Assembly: GCA_965229785.1 (NCBI GenBank)
Contig: CBDDJS010000001.1
Span: 4,650,001 to 4,714,000, forward strand
Origin: JAWPMT01 sp965229785
GTDB lineage: Bacteria; Bacteroidota; Bacteroidia; Cytophagales; Cyclobacteriaceae
Direction of reading: 5' to 3'
Length of the DNA: 64,000 nt
The translations under genes were made by a program, and so were the position numbers. The notes below the pieces were generated by a model. The model saw only the letters and a program-made list of their open reading frames with translations. It ran no database searches and was not told where the DNA came from. Shown piece by piece: positions 31,801 through 41,431 of this stretch (position 1 is the first letter of the stretch; the number at the start of each line of letters is the position of its first letter).

Positions 31801-32792
31801 TAATGTAAATTCCTAAGTATCTCCTGGATCTGCGGAAATTCTAATCTCGGACCAAACTGTGACACTACCTTGGATGACGCCATACTAGCCAGTTTCCCAG
31901 CTTGCGCGAAGCTATGACCTTGCGTAATGGCATATAAAAAGGCTCCTGAGAACATATCTCCAGCTCCAGTTGTGTCCACTGCCTCAACTGGATAAGGCTC
32001 AATATCGATGAAAGTATCACCATCCCAAATGATGGCTCCGTTTTCGCCCTGCGTGATGGCAAAATTCCGAGCTATTTTCTTCAATTCTTCTCGGGCCTCT
32101 TTCACATCTTCCTTCCCGGTGAACAGTGAAGCTTCTTCCTCATTACAGAAAAGCAAATCGAAACCGTCCTCCACCAGTTCCTTCATTTGCTCCCCAAAGT
32201 ATTTGACCATGGCCGGATCAGAGAAAGTGATACTGGTCTTAACTCCATTGGCTTTTGCAAAATCCCTGGCCTCTCTCATCGCGACACGGCCTGTATCGGA
32301 AGATATCAAATATCCTTCGATGAACAAGTATTCTGACTGTGTGAGGGCTTCTTTATTGATTTCGCTAACAGAAATATCCGTCGTAATACCAAGATACGTA
32401 TTCATGGTACGATTGGCATCAGACGTAATCATCACCAGGCATTTACCGGTTGTACCAGCTTCGAGGGCTTCAAATTCCAAATTTGAATCGATCCCGTTTT
32501 TTTTCAGGTCTTCAATGAAAAATACTCCATCATCATCATTAGCGACTTTGCAAGAGTAGAATCCTTTACCACCAAATTGAGCAAGAGATACGATCGAATT
32601 GGCCGCCGACCCACCAGCTTGTTTCTTGGTGATGTGATCTCCCATTGCGGCTCGCAGGACACCCTGTCGCTCTTCATCCACCAACGTCATCAGGCCTTTT
32701 TCTACCCCTTGTGTCTGCAGGAACTGATCATCAATCTCTATTTCATAGTCAACCAGCGCATTGCCAATGGCGTATACATCGTATTTTTTCAT
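31800..32792 (-). CDS. PfkB-family kinase, probably adenosine kinase
   Basis: 330 residues from the ATG at 32792 (MKKYDVYAIGNALVD); six further codons upstream are open but that start is less typical. The family motifs are present: GGSAANSIVSLAQFGG near the N terminus, and the C-terminal DTTGAGDMFSGAF with catalytic Asp and anion hole GAGD. Members phosphorylate sugars or nucleosides with ATP. The N-terminal sequence resembles Bacteroidota proteins annotated as adenosine kinase, but ribokinase-like sugar kinases cannot be excluded. It stands alone, 155 bases from rpmH. Confidence 0.85.
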   Translation of the reverse strand: MKKYDVYAIGNALVDYEIEIDDQFLQTQGVEKGLMTLVDEERQGVLRAAMGDHITKKQAGGSAANSIVSLAQFGGKGFYSCKVANDDDGVFFIEDLKKNGIDSNLEFEALEAGTTGKCLVMITSDANRTMNTYLGITTDISVSEINKEALTQSEYLFIEGYLISSDTGRVAMREARDFAKANGVKTSITFSDPAMVKYFGEQMKELVEDGFDLLFCNEEEASLFTGKEDVKEAREELKKIARNFAITQGENGAIIWDGDTFIDIEPYPVEAVDTTGAGDMFSGAFLYAITQGHSFAQAGKLASMASSKVVSQFGPRLEFPQIQEILRNLH

Positions 32793-32977
32793 GTGTAATC
32801 CTGAACTCAAAAGCTCGTTTTATTGAAATCGGGCGCAAAGATGTGAAAGAAATGGCTTTCGACAAGCCCAAGCTAAAGTTTCAACAGACTCATACCGGAC
32901 ATTTCTTTGATGGTAAAGGGGCCATTGGAAACTTCAGTCCAGACCACTCCCTTTTAAAAACGGGGGATTTGATTCCA

Positions 32978-33883
32978 CTAAAGCTCCTGGATACGGTCGG
33001 GATAATCGGTGATGATGCCATCCACTCCCCACTCGATCAATTCACGCATTTCGTCTACTTCGTTGATCGTCCAGGGAATCACTTTAATTCCTGCCTCGTG
33101 CAATTCAGCAACTACCTCCCTGGTAAGGGATTTATAATAGCAGCTATAAATCTCCGGATTGAACCCTAAAGTTTCGACATTCTCTTGCCACGGAAGTTCG
33201 TTCTCTATTAATTGTGAGAGTATAACCTTGGGATATTGCTTGCGGAAATATTGTAAAATTCGAAAATCAAAGGATTGTATGGTTACACGATTCCAATCCA
33301 CACCTGGCGTCTCATTGATGAGGTTATAAACCATCTCCGAAAACTTTGCTGGTTCCGGGTGGTATACATTGTCATATTCTTCCAGGCTTTTTAGTTCAAT
33401 ATTATAATTCAATGGCGTAAGGTTGTTGAGTTGGGTGTATTGCTCAACGCGATTAAAGACTTCAGACAATAAAGGTTTTACTACTTTGACTTTTCCCTGA
33501 GAAGGAAATCTTGGATGCATCAAGCTACCACAATCGTATTGCAACACCTCCTCATAGGTCATCTTGTACATATTGAGTTTAGTCGCTTCCTCTTCGGGAA
33601 TCATATTCCGGTTTTCATCCAGACAAATTTCAGATGAAAAAAATGGCTCATGACTCACTACTATCTGTCCATCCCCTGTTACACATAAATCCAATTCCAG
33701 CGTATTTACCCCCAAATCAACTGCATGTAGAAAACCGCGAATGGAGTTTTCAGGCAGAAGTCCCCTGGCCCCGCGATGGCCTTGAATATCAATTGAAGAA
33801 AGATCCATATCTGAATGCTTGTTGCTCGTACTCTGACACCCAATCAATATAATGATCAGAAAGCAGCTCCATATTCCTTTCAT
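32978..33883 (-). CDS. Glycerophosphodiester phosphodiesterase lipoprotein
   Basis: 301 residues. The lipobox LIGC places Cys16 at the membrane. The GDPD core starts at about residue 32: catalytic QGHRGARGLLPENS, metal site LELDLCVTGDGQIVVSHE, and a C-terminal WGVDGIITDYPD. It hydrolyses glycerophosphodiesters to glycerol 3-phosphate and an alcohol. That product feeds the GlpD enzyme encoded 6 kb upstream in the same direction. It is 14 bases from the metallophosphoesterase gene and so probably shares its transcript. Confidence 0.93.
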   Translation of the reverse strand: MKGIWSCFLIIILIGCQSTSNKHSDMDLSSIDIQGHRGARGLLPENSIRGFLHAVDLGVNTLELDLCVTGDGQIVVSHEPFFSSEICLDENRNMIPEEEATKLNMYKMTYEEVLQYDCGSLMHPRFPSQGKVKVVKPLLSEVFNRVEQYTQLNNLTPLNYNIELKSLEEYDNVYHPEPAKFSEMVYNLINETPGVDWNRVTIQSFDFRILQYFRKQYPKVILSQLIENELPWQENVETLGFNPEIYSCYYKSLTREVVAELHEAGIKVIPWTINEVDEMRELIEWGVDGIITDYPDRIQEL

Positions 33884-33897
33884 AGTTGCAATATGCG

Positions 33898-34977
33898 TTA
33901 ACTCAAGAATTTGATCCGCGTAAAAATATAGTCTAGCGGCTCTTCATTGATCACCATTCGATAGAAATCTGAATCTCCAAGTTGCTCAGGGGCATATCCC
34001 GTCTGCTTTAGGTATTTTTTTGAAATTTTCTTATCGAACCAATGCACCAATCGAATATGGTGATTTTCAATCTCCAGGCAAGTCATTCCCCGCTTTCCAA
34101 TGACCGTTCCAGAATTGAACAGACAAGGAACATGGAAAATATCGTGATAAATCAGATTGAGCACATTGAGGCTTTCATTGTCTTTATGATACTTTTTCAA
34201 TTCATTTTTGTAAGCGATGATACTCTCTTTGATTGATGAGGTATCACCTTGTTTCTGCGTGTATTCGCGGCACAATTGATCAATCTTGTACTTTAACCGG
34301 TCCATTTTATCCAGGGATTCAAATAATGGACGGTGAGTATGGCCAATCACGGAAATGATTTTCCTCTTGGACGAGTAGTGATAAAGCTTCTTTTCAATCT
34401 TGAACTGCTTTACCGAGGAATGCGAAACGCTGTAATTTTTAATCCCCAGAGGATTTGCAAAGTATTTGAGTGTAAAGCCTACCAACTCGTTGTGTTGCTG
34501 ATACTTTTTTGAAGCCTGATGACCATGGAACAAGAAAATATCATTCTCCTGATATCCAAGCCTGTACCCCTCATGAACATTTAGATCAAAAGGCAATTCT
34601 TCGAGGGTAGCGAGTTCCAGATCGTGATTTCCTATGGTTTTGATCAGTCGGTCTTCTTTGGCGAATTGAGCAAAAAGCTCAAAAACCTGTTCCCAGTATT
34701 TGACGATCTTCTTTATCGAATATCGCTGTAATTCTTCTACATCACCGTTTAAAAAAAGCTTATAATCTTTCTTCAGGTAATGATGCCGCAAGGCATTAGT
34801 AAATAACTCTGAATTTGTCCTGAAATCGTCCGTGGAACCACCATCGCCCATATGCAGATCACTGAAGATGACCCACCTATGTTCCGGATTTAGTTCTTCT
34901 CGTGGCGACTCCTCGTAAATTTTGTCGAGGTTCTTGTAAACGATCTTATTGGTGATCTTCACGATTTCAAAAATCAC
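33898..34977 (-). CDS. Calcineurin-like metallophosphoesterase
   Basis: 359 residues, no signal peptide, so cytosolic. All metal-binding motifs are there: Asp40 and His42 in FSDLHMGDGG, Asp79 in NGDVEEL, Asn117/His118 in GNHD, His151/His153 in FHGHQ, and GHTHRP near residue 215. The C-terminal part has a helical insert of about 45 residues after the GHTH motif. Substrate unknown; the family includes phosphodiesterases and UDP-diacylglucosamine hydrolase relatives. Gene order (before the GDPD gene) hints at phospholipid head-group turnover. Confidence 0.88.
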   Translation of the reverse strand: MIFEIVKITNKIVYKNLDKIYEESPREELNPEHRWVIFSDLHMGDGGSTDDFRTNSELFTNALRHHYLKKDYKLFLNGDVEELQRYSIKKIVKYWEQVFELFAQFAKEDRLIKTIGNHDLELATLEELPFDLNVHEGYRLGYQENDIFLFHGHQASKKYQQHNELVGFTLKYFANPLGIKNYSVSHSSVKQFKIEKKLYHYSSKRKIISVIGHTHRPLFESLDKMDRLKYKIDQLCREYTQKQGDTSSIKESIIAYKNELKKYHKDNESLNVLNLIYHDIFHVPCLFNSGTVIGKRGMTCLEIENHHIRLVHWFDKKISKKYLKQTGYAPEQLGDSDFYRMVINEEPLDYIFTRIKFLS

Positions 34978-34983
34978 CTGAAA

Positions 34984-35010
34984 ATTGTTATTTCAAAAGG
35001 AGGTAACAAT
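34984..35010. promoter_or_regulatory. Inverted repeat before the metallophosphoesterase gene
   Basis: ATTGTTA (34984-34990) and TAACAAT (35004-35010) form a 7-base inverted repeat with a 13-base centre, starting seven bases upstream of the start codon. It could be an operator or 5' hairpin; no matching regulator is known here. Confidence 0.35.
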
Positions 35011-35090
35011 TTGTTAAAACAGGGCAGCTATTAGATTAATGAACTTGTGGCATTGTGAATCTATTTTGACTGCTCAATCGGCGCGCCTAA

Positions 35091-35125
35091 GAATCCCCCT
35101 AACCCCCTTTTCAAAGGGGGAATTA
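35091..35125. repeat. REP-like palindrome, copy A
   Basis: CCCCCTTTTCAAAGGGGG core (stem of eight pairs) preceded by AATCCCCCTAA. The same element occurs at 44861-44894. It lies between two same-strand genes, after the ROK gene end and before the metallophosphoesterase gene. Confidence 0.75.
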
Positions 35126-35222
35126 CTAAATTTCAACATTAGGATCAAGTTGAATTATTATTCACATATATGCTGATTAAAGCGATACATGTGCTATGGT
35201 TGTAAGGGAGGATCTGTTCCTC

Positions 35223-36128
35223 TTAAGCTACCAAAAAGGCCGCACCAAACACACCGGCCGAATCGCCAAGTGTGGGTTTGAGAAAAACTGTATCCATTCG
35301 AGTATTGAACACATGTTTTTTCACTTCTTCCACACCTTCAGTATAAAGCAAATCAATGTTTCCAACACCTCCGCCTAAAATAATCACATCCGGATCCAGG
35401 ATATTAATCACATTGGCAATGCCTTTACCGAAAAAGCGGATTAGTCTATTGATCAACATAGATGCCTGTTCATCATTTCCAGCCAGATGAGCTTTATAAA
35501 GATCTTTCAGTTTACGGTCTTGTCCGGTTTGTTCCCTGAAATATTGCTCAAGATTTCTTCCAGAAATCACTTTCTCCACACACCCAACACGGCCGCAGTA
35601 GCAGTCTCCTCCTGACTCATCGAGAAAATTGTGGCCCCATTCTCCAGCGATTCCTTGCCGTCCATTGAGAACTTCACCATTTACTACTATTCCACCACCG
35701 ACGCCTGAGCCCATGATGACACCAAAGCACACCTTGGCATCAGGCATATGCGTTTTGACCGAACCCATCCTGGCCTCCGCCAGTGCAAAGCAATTGGCAT
35801 CATTCGCCATTTTAACGGGCACCCCTAGTTTCTTTTCCAAATCGACATGAAATGGCTGACCATTTAGTGCGGTGGTATTGCTGTTTTTCATGGTCAGTGT
35901 GACTGGGTCTAAAGCACCGGGAGTCCCAAATCCAATCTTATCTGGCTTAAGACCAGATTCGGTACTCATCTTATCAATGAGCAGTTTAATTCGATCCAGA
36001 ATATGTTGATAACCATGATGAGCCTCCGTATCCAAACGCGTCCTAAGGATCACTTCCGGATTGTTCTTGTCTTTCAGGATGACTCCTTCAATTTTGGTTC
36101 CGCCTAAGTCAATACCCCAAATCGCCAT
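35223..36128 (-). CDS. ROK-family sugar kinase, probably fructokinase/glucokinase
   Basis: 301 residues from the ATG at 36128, one base after the upstream stop; an earlier in-frame start would add 25 odd residues. The ATP motif GIDLGGTKIEG opens the protein. The ROK zinc site HNFLDESGGDCYCGRVGCVE includes the CxCGxxGCxE pattern, and VILGGGVGN is near the C terminus. It phosphorylates a hexose with ATP. As the last gene of an operon with amylosucrase, which frees fructose from sucrose, fructose is the likely substrate; glucose from the GH13 glucosidase is the alternative. Both are inference. Confidence 0.9.
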   Translation of the reverse strand: MAIWGIDLGGTKIEGVILKDKNNPEVILRTRLDTEAHHGYQHILDRIKLLIDKMSTESGLKPDKIGFGTPGALDPVTLTMKNSNTTALNGQPFHVDLEKKLGVPVKMANDANCFALAEARMGSVKTHMPDAKVCFGVIMGSGVGGGIVVNGEVLNGRQGIAGEWGHNFLDESGGDCYCGRVGCVEKVISGRNLEQYFREQTGQDRKLKDLYKAHLAGNDEQASMLINRLIRFFGKGIANVINILDPDVIILGGGVGNIDLLYTEGVEEVKKHVFNTRMDTVFLKPTLGDSAGVFGAAFLVA

Positions 36129-36129
36129 A

Positions 36130-37812
36130 TCAATTGGTTTTCTTGATTTTATACATGATCCCCTCCCATGGTTGTAAAACAATAGTGCCGTTTTCGACTT
36201 CATTGGATTGCCGATAATTTGAAACGATCCGAATGAGCTCCGCTTTCGCCACCTCTCGTTCTAATTGAAAAGGCTGATCCACAGAAGAAAAATTCAGTAC
36301 AATTAACATATGATACTCCTCATCTTGTCTGTAGTAGGCAAAAATCGACGGATCATCTTCATTGATACATTTGAATTCCCCATAAACCAGAACGGGATAG
36401 GTCTTGCGAATGGTGATCATTTTGCGATAAAAATGCAAAACTGATCTCGGGTTCATCTCCTGACTTTTCGCATTGATGGACTCATAATTAGGATTCACCT
36501 TAATCCAGGGATGACCCTCCGAAAAGCCAGCATTCTCGCTGTTATCCCATTGTACCGGAGTTCGGGCATTATCCCTTCCCTGCCAGTGTATGGCCTTCAT
36601 TAGATTCTCTAAATCTCCACCATTCCCTTCTGTTTCTTTCCAAACGTTGAGTGTTTCCACATCGCGGTAATCACAGATATTATCAAATGCCACGTTGGTC
36701 ATACCAAATTCATCGCCCTGATAAATATAGGGTGTACCCCGCATGCTAAGGAGCATCAATGAAAGCAGCTTTGAAGATTCTTCCCAATACTCCTGATCAT
36801 TGGCGAATCTTGAAACAATTCTTGGAAAATCATGATTCCCCAGAAAAATACTGTTCCATCCGGATGTCCCTAATTGCCGATCCCAGTCGCTAAAGATCTT
36901 TTTGAATCGTACAAAATCTAAATGGACCGTATCGAATTTACCTTTTGGACCATGATCAATGAACATGTGATCGAAGTGGAAGATCATATTGAGTTCATTT
37001 CTCTCTTCACCTACGTAATCAAGGCCATTTGAAAGTGAAATGCCCGGGCCTTCACCAACAGTCATGACATCATGATCAGTCAATACTTCCCGGTTCATTT
37101 CCTGCAGGAACTCATGAATCTGTGGACCATTGGCGTAAACCCTGGTGATCGTTTCATTGAACTCTTCATGAGGAGTATCCTCATAGTTCCTTTTCGAAAT
37201 CAATGAAATCACATCCAATCGAAAGCCATCAATTCCCTTTTCAAGCCAGAATTTCATCTGATCGAATATCTCAGCTCTTACCTGTGGATTTTCCCAATTC
37301 AGATCAGGCTGTTTTTTGGTGAATAGGTGCAGGTAATATTCTCCTGTCCTTTCATCATATTGCCAGGCTTTTCCTCCAAAGAAAGACATCCAGTTATTAG
37401 GCACCTCACCATTTTTTCCCGGCTTCCATATATAGAAGTCTCGTTTTGGGTTGTTTTTAGATGATCTGGATTCTTCGAACCAGGCATGTTCATCGGAGGT
37501 ATGATTGGCCACCACATCCATGATCAATTTCATGCCTCTACCGTGAATTCCAGCGATCAATTCATCAAAATCCTCCATGGTTCCAAACTCCGGATGGATA
37601 CCTCGATAATTGCTGATATCATAGCCATTGTCATCATTGGGCGATTCATAGACCGGACATAACCAAATGACGTCTACACCAAGGCTTTTGATATAGTCTA
37701 ATTGCGCAATAATGCCCGGGATATCTCCAATCCCGTCACCATTGCTGTCTTTAAAGCTCCTGGGGTATATCTGATAAATTACGCTCTCTTTCCACCAAGT
37801 TTTCTTCATCAT
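36130..37812 (-). CDS. GH13 alpha-glucosidase (oligo-1,6-glucosidase type)
   Basis: 560 residues, no signal peptide. The start is MMKKTWWKESVIYQIYPRSF, the classic opening of oligo-1,6-glucosidase and trehalose-6-phosphate hydrolase relatives. A calcium loop DSNGDGIGD lies at residues 22-30. Catalytic residues are Asp200 (DGFRLDVISL), Glu254 (TVGEGPG) and Asp328 (LGNHDFP). It cleaves alpha-1,6 or related bonds in short glucosides to glucose. The first 62 bases overlap the end of the amylosucrase gene, an unusually long overlap, but both frames are clearly coding there. A sucrose- or maltose-type activity is possible too. Confidence 0.93.
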   Translation of the reverse strand: MMKKTWWKESVIYQIYPRSFKDSNGDGIGDIPGIIAQLDYIKSLGVDVIWLCPVYESPNDDNGYDISNYRGIHPEFGTMEDFDELIAGIHGRGMKLIMDVVANHTSDEHAWFEESRSSKNNPKRDFYIWKPGKNGEVPNNWMSFFGGKAWQYDERTGEYYLHLFTKKQPDLNWENPQVRAEIFDQMKFWLEKGIDGFRLDVISLISKRNYEDTPHEEFNETITRVYANGPQIHEFLQEMNREVLTDHDVMTVGEGPGISLSNGLDYVGEERNELNMIFHFDHMFIDHGPKGKFDTVHLDFVRFKKIFSDWDRQLGTSGWNSIFLGNHDFPRIVSRFANDQEYWEESSKLLSLMLLSMRGTPYIYQGDEFGMTNVAFDNICDYRDVETLNVWKETEGNGGDLENLMKAIHWQGRDNARTPVQWDNSENAGFSEGHPWIKVNPNYESINAKSQEMNPRSVLHFYRKMITIRKTYPVLVYGEFKCINEDDPSIFAYYRQDEEYHMLIVLNFSSVDQPFQLEREVAKAELIRIVSNYRQSNEVENGTIVLQPWEGIMYKIKKTN

Positions 37813-39781
37813 TGAATATTGGCTCTTCCTTGTTTATGTTTTTTTTGAGTTGATGTTCTGAAACCCAGTGAAACTGATAAGGTTCCAGTCTGATTTGATC
37901 GTAGGGTGTATCTACTGAAAGATCGGTATTCTGATCTTTAATGCCGGAATCGACGTTTATGCCCTGCTGTCTCAAAACGTCCAGCGAAACCCACTCTTCA
38001 TGATCGTTCAGATTGAAAATGCAAGCAACTTTTCCGGCTTCATTGTACCGCACAAAGCCAAGGAGATGTTGATTTCCACAATCCAGTAAGTAAGTATTAT
38101 TCTTATCTTGAAATTGCCCGATCAACTTCCTAGACCGTATCATCCTTTGGATACTGAGGTAAATGCGACCTTCCACGCTGAGCTGATTGCGTCGGTGTTT
38201 TGCTTGTTCCCAATTCATTTTAGGGCGATGCATCCAACGATTGTCCGCTACTTTGGCCGGGTCCAACTCATAGGAGTAGTCATTCGTAAGTCCCAGTTCA
38301 TCCCCCATGTAAAGCATGGGAATGCCACCCCAGGCAAGTATGATTCCGTGCAGCATCGCTATGCGGGCTACGGCCAGGTCAATCTGATAATGATCCTGAC
38401 TTTCCAGTGCTTTTTCAAGTCCTGCCAGGGAGGCAAGACTCCCGGAAATTCTGGCATCACCTTTCTCAGGATCCTCCATAAATCGACGCCCACGGGCAAA
38501 AGACCAATTAATGCTTCCTGTAAGAAAGTTGATGATAAAATGTCTGTGGCTATGCGCATCGTATCCTGCCCATCTCGCATGCTCATCTTCATAACCCAGC
38601 CCGATATCATCATGGCATCTCAGATAGGTGATCCAAGAAGTTCCTAAAGGTTTCTGAGGAACATTATTGATGGATACAGCGGTCAGCCTGTTGTTTTTGG
38701 TAGCGACGCTCTCCCACAACAAAGTCATTAGGGTAGCATTGTAAGCCAAATCACATTCATTCGTTACGGTTTCCGTCTCGCCAAAATATTTGATGATCTC
38801 TTGTGGGGCAACAATCGCCTCTGCCAAAAAAATGGTACCCGGACATGCAATCTGCATACAGGCCTTGAAGGTCCTGACAATTAAATGTGCTTCATCGAGG
38901 TTTTGAGAACTGGTTCCTAATTTCTTCCACATGAATGCCAGAGCATCGAGTCGTAGCACATCGGCGCCTTCATTGGACAGGTATAGGAGGTTGCTAAGCA
39001 TTTCCACAAAGACCGTGGGATTTGTATAATTTAAATCCCATTGGTAATTGTTAAAAACACTCATTACCCACTTCTCAACTTCCGGTATATAGGTGAAATT
39101 TCCCGGCGATGAATCCGGGAATACTTCCGGCATGCTTTGTTCGTATTGATCAGGCCAGTAACGATCCTCGAAGAAATAATAGTAATCCTGATAACGGCCA
39201 TCTCCTTCTTTAGCCTTTCGTGCCCATTCGTGTTCATCCGACGTGTGATTAATCACAATATCCAGCATCAAATAAATTCCGCGCTTTCGGAATTCCCGGC
39301 TTACTTTTCGAAAGTCCGCTTTTGTGCCAAATTTAGGATCGATCTGTCTATAATCCGAAACGGCATACCCCCCATCATTATGATCTTTGGGCACTTTGAG
39401 GACGGGCATCAAGTGAATGAAATTCACGCCTAATTCTTCGAAGTAGTCGATCTTATCAATAAGGCCTTTGAGGTCTTCGTTGAACAAGTCGACATAGAGC
39501 ATCATACCGACAATTTTCTCACTCAAAAACCAGTCAGGGTTCTCCTCTCTGACCTGATCTGCTTTTCTCCGTTCATTTGAACGTTGTTGATGAAAACTGA
39601 CCAGGGTTTCCGTGATCTGTTCTAAAATTTCACGTTCATCTTGACGATCACCATATAGGGTCTTCAGGTTCCTGCGAACTACAGAAAAGTTTGCATGTAA
39701 CCTGGACATAAATTGATCATCGGATGATCCTGTTTTTTTCAGAATCTGTTGTAGTAATATGTGTGATTTAGGGTCGTACAC
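37751..39781 (-). CDS. Amylosucrase (GH13 subfamily 4)
   Basis: 676 residues. It takes glucose from sucrose and adds it to an alpha-glucan, releasing fructose. The N-terminal helical domain (about 1-90) and (beta/alpha)8 barrel match amylosucrases. Nucleophile Asp279 in DVLRLDALAFMWKKLGTS and acid/base Glu321 in FLAEAIV lie 42 residues apart as in the Neisseria enzyme, and CHDDIGLGY holds the third catalytic Asp. No signal peptide, so cytosolic, which requires sucrose import by a transporter not in this window. It starts three bases after glpD and overlaps the GH13 glucosidase gene. Confidence 0.92.
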   Translation of the reverse strand: MYDPKSHILLQQILKKTGSSDDQFMSRLHANFSVVRRNLKTLYGDRQDEREILEQITETLVSFHQQRSNERRKADQVREENPDWFLSEKIVGMMLYVDLFNEDLKGLIDKIDYFEELGVNFIHLMPVLKVPKDHNDGGYAVSDYRQIDPKFGTKADFRKVSREFRKRGIYLMLDIVINHTSDEHEWARKAKEGDGRYQDYYYFFEDRYWPDQYEQSMPEVFPDSSPGNFTYIPEVEKWVMSVFNNYQWDLNYTNPTVFVEMLSNLLYLSNEGADVLRLDALAFMWKKLGTSSQNLDEAHLIVRTFKACMQIACPGTIFLAEAIVAPQEIIKYFGETETVTNECDLAYNATLMTLLWESVATKNNRLTAVSINNVPQKPLGTSWITYLRCHDDIGLGYEDEHARWAGYDAHSHRHFIINFLTGSINWSFARGRRFMEDPEKGDARISGSLASLAGLEKALESQDHYQIDLAVARIAMLHGIILAWGGIPMLYMGDELGLTNDYSYELDPAKVADNRWMHRPKMNWEQAKHRRNQLSVEGRIYLSIQRMIRSRKLIGQFQDKNNTYLLDCGNQHLLGFVRYNEAGKVACIFNLNDHEEWVSLDVLRQQGINVDSGIKDQNTDLSVDTPYDQIRLEPYQFHWVSEHQLKKNINKEEPIFNDEENLVERERNLSDIPQEL

Positions 39782-39784
39782 GAC

Positions 39785-41431
39785 TTACTCAAATTGACTT
39801 GAAATCTTAATAGCGTGATCTAATGCTTCGACTTGCTCTTTTAGTTTCTCCGCACTCCAACCAAAAAATTGGGACATTCTGTTTTCTACTTCTTCTCGCG
39901 TCCGATCAATTGAATTGATATTGAAATAGAGTCTTCCCGTGCGTCTCTCGTAGAAATCAAGCAGGGTAAAAGTAGATTCATTTTCCAGGCAAAATTCCAG
40001 TTCGGCCAATACAAGATCCACCTCGGGAGTATGGTCTCCTGCCTTGATCGAACGAATGATATCGGATGTTTGTCGACCATAGTTACTCACCAGGTACTCT
40101 GCATATTCAGCCAGGGAAGCATCTAATGCACTCAATTTTTCAACTACTTTTTTCCGGTATTTCTTGACGTCCTTTTTTCCGGCAAATACACCCCCTACCA
40201 AAACGGCATTTTCCGTTTGGCAAGGTTTTAATTCTTCATCAAATTCATCTTTCAACTTTTCTGCCAATCGGTCCAGGATGCGTTCGGCCATCTTTCGGTA
40301 CCCTGTCAGCTTGCCCCCGGCAATAGAGAGTAATCCCGTTTCAGATTCGAAAATTTCATCTTTTCTGGACAACTCCGAAGCAGATTTACCTTCTTCTTCG
40401 ATAAGTGGGCGCAATCCTGCCCATGTCGATTCAATATCCACCACTTTCAGATCGACTGACGGGAAAATATGATTTACGCCATCTACCAGATATTGTACGT
40501 CTTCCAAATTGGCGCGAACATCATCCAGATCACCGTGGTAATCCGTATCCGTTGTACCGATATAAGTGGTTCTATCTCTCGGAACCGCGAAAATCATTCG
40601 ACCATCAGGCACATCAAAATACAATGAATGTTTCACCGGAAAACGCTCGTGAGGCACCACGATATGCACGCCTTTCGTAGGATGCAGGTATTTACCTTCT
40701 AGTGATTGATTCTTTTTTCTGAGTTGATCCACCCAAGGGCCTGCGGCACTGATCGTGTACCGAGCTTTTAGCTGACGCTCCTCTCCCGTGAGATGATCTC
40801 TCCAGGACAAACCTGAGATTTTACCATCGGAATAAATAAATTCTGTGGCTTCAGCGTAATTGATGACATCTGCTCCGAACTGCGCTGCTGTCTTCAAAAT
40901 CTCCATTGTCAAACGTGCATCGTCTGTTCGATACTCAGCGTAGATACCTCCACCTTCTAGCAGGTCCTCACGAAGTGCCGGCTCAAGTTCCAGGGTTTCT
41001 TCTTTGGTCAGCATCTTACGCTGGTCTTCCTTCTCAACACCCGCCAACACATCATAGACCATCAAACCAAATGACGTGAGCATTTTACCAAATGATCCGT
41101 CCTTGATCAATGGCAGAACCATTTTTTCATTTTTAACCAGATGAGGAGCCAGATTATGCACCACTGCTCTTTCGCGTCCTACCTCACGGACAAGCGCAAT
41201 TTCGAACTGCTTAAGGTAACGTAACCCTCCATGAATAAGCTTCGTGGATTTACTACTGGTACCTGAAGCGAAATCTTTCTTTTCAACGAGCACAGTCTTC
41301 AAACCACGAGTAGCCGCGTCTAAAGCAATGCCAGCTCCAGTGATGCCCCCTCCAATAACCACCAGGTCATAGGCCTCTTCACTAATCTTCTCTATTAGCT
41401 TCGATCGATTTCCGGATGCTAGTAAATTCAT
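39785..41431 (-). CDS. glpD: Glycerol-3-phosphate dehydrogenase (FAD)
   Basis: 548 residues. It oxidises glycerol 3-phosphate to dihydroxyacetone phosphate, passing electrons through FAD to quinone at the membrane. The dinucleotide motif VIGGGITGAGIALDAATRG is at about residues 25-43, followed by SGTSSKSTKLIHGGLRYL, typical of GlpD. The C-terminal helical domain is present. The start ATG shares one base with the glpK stop (TGATG), so the two are translated together. Confidence 0.96.
   Translation of the reverse strand: MNLLASGNRSKLIEKISEEAYDLVVIGGGITGAGIALDAATRGLKTVLVEKKDFASGTSSKSTKLIHGGLRYLKQFEIALVREVGRERAVVHNLAPHLVKNEKMVLPLIKDGSFGKMLTSFGLMVYDVLAGVEKEDQRKMLTKEETLELEPALREDLLEGGGIYAEYRTDDARLTMEILKTAAQFGADVINYAEATEFIYSDGKISGLSWRDHLTGEERQLKARYTISAAGPWVDQLRKKNQSLEGKYLHPTKGVHIVVPHERFPVKHSLYFDVPDGRMIFAVPRDRTTYIGTTDTDYHGDLDDVRANLEDVQYLVDGVNHIFPSVDLKVVDIESTWAGLRPLIEEEGKSASELSRKDEIFESETGLLSIAGGKLTGYRKMAERILDRLAEKLKDEFDEELKPCQTENAVLVGGVFAGKKDVKKYRKKVVEKLSALDASLAEYAEYLVSNYGRQTSDIIRSIKAGDHTPEVDLVLAELEFCLENESTFTLLDFYERRTGRLYFNINSIDRTREEVENRMSQFFGWSAEKLKEQVEALDHAIKISSQFE

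Noticed and set aside
32811..32977. CATCTTTG near 32840 as a promoter for the PfkB gene
   Set aside because: The first base pair does not match TAnnTTTG and no TTG is well placed.
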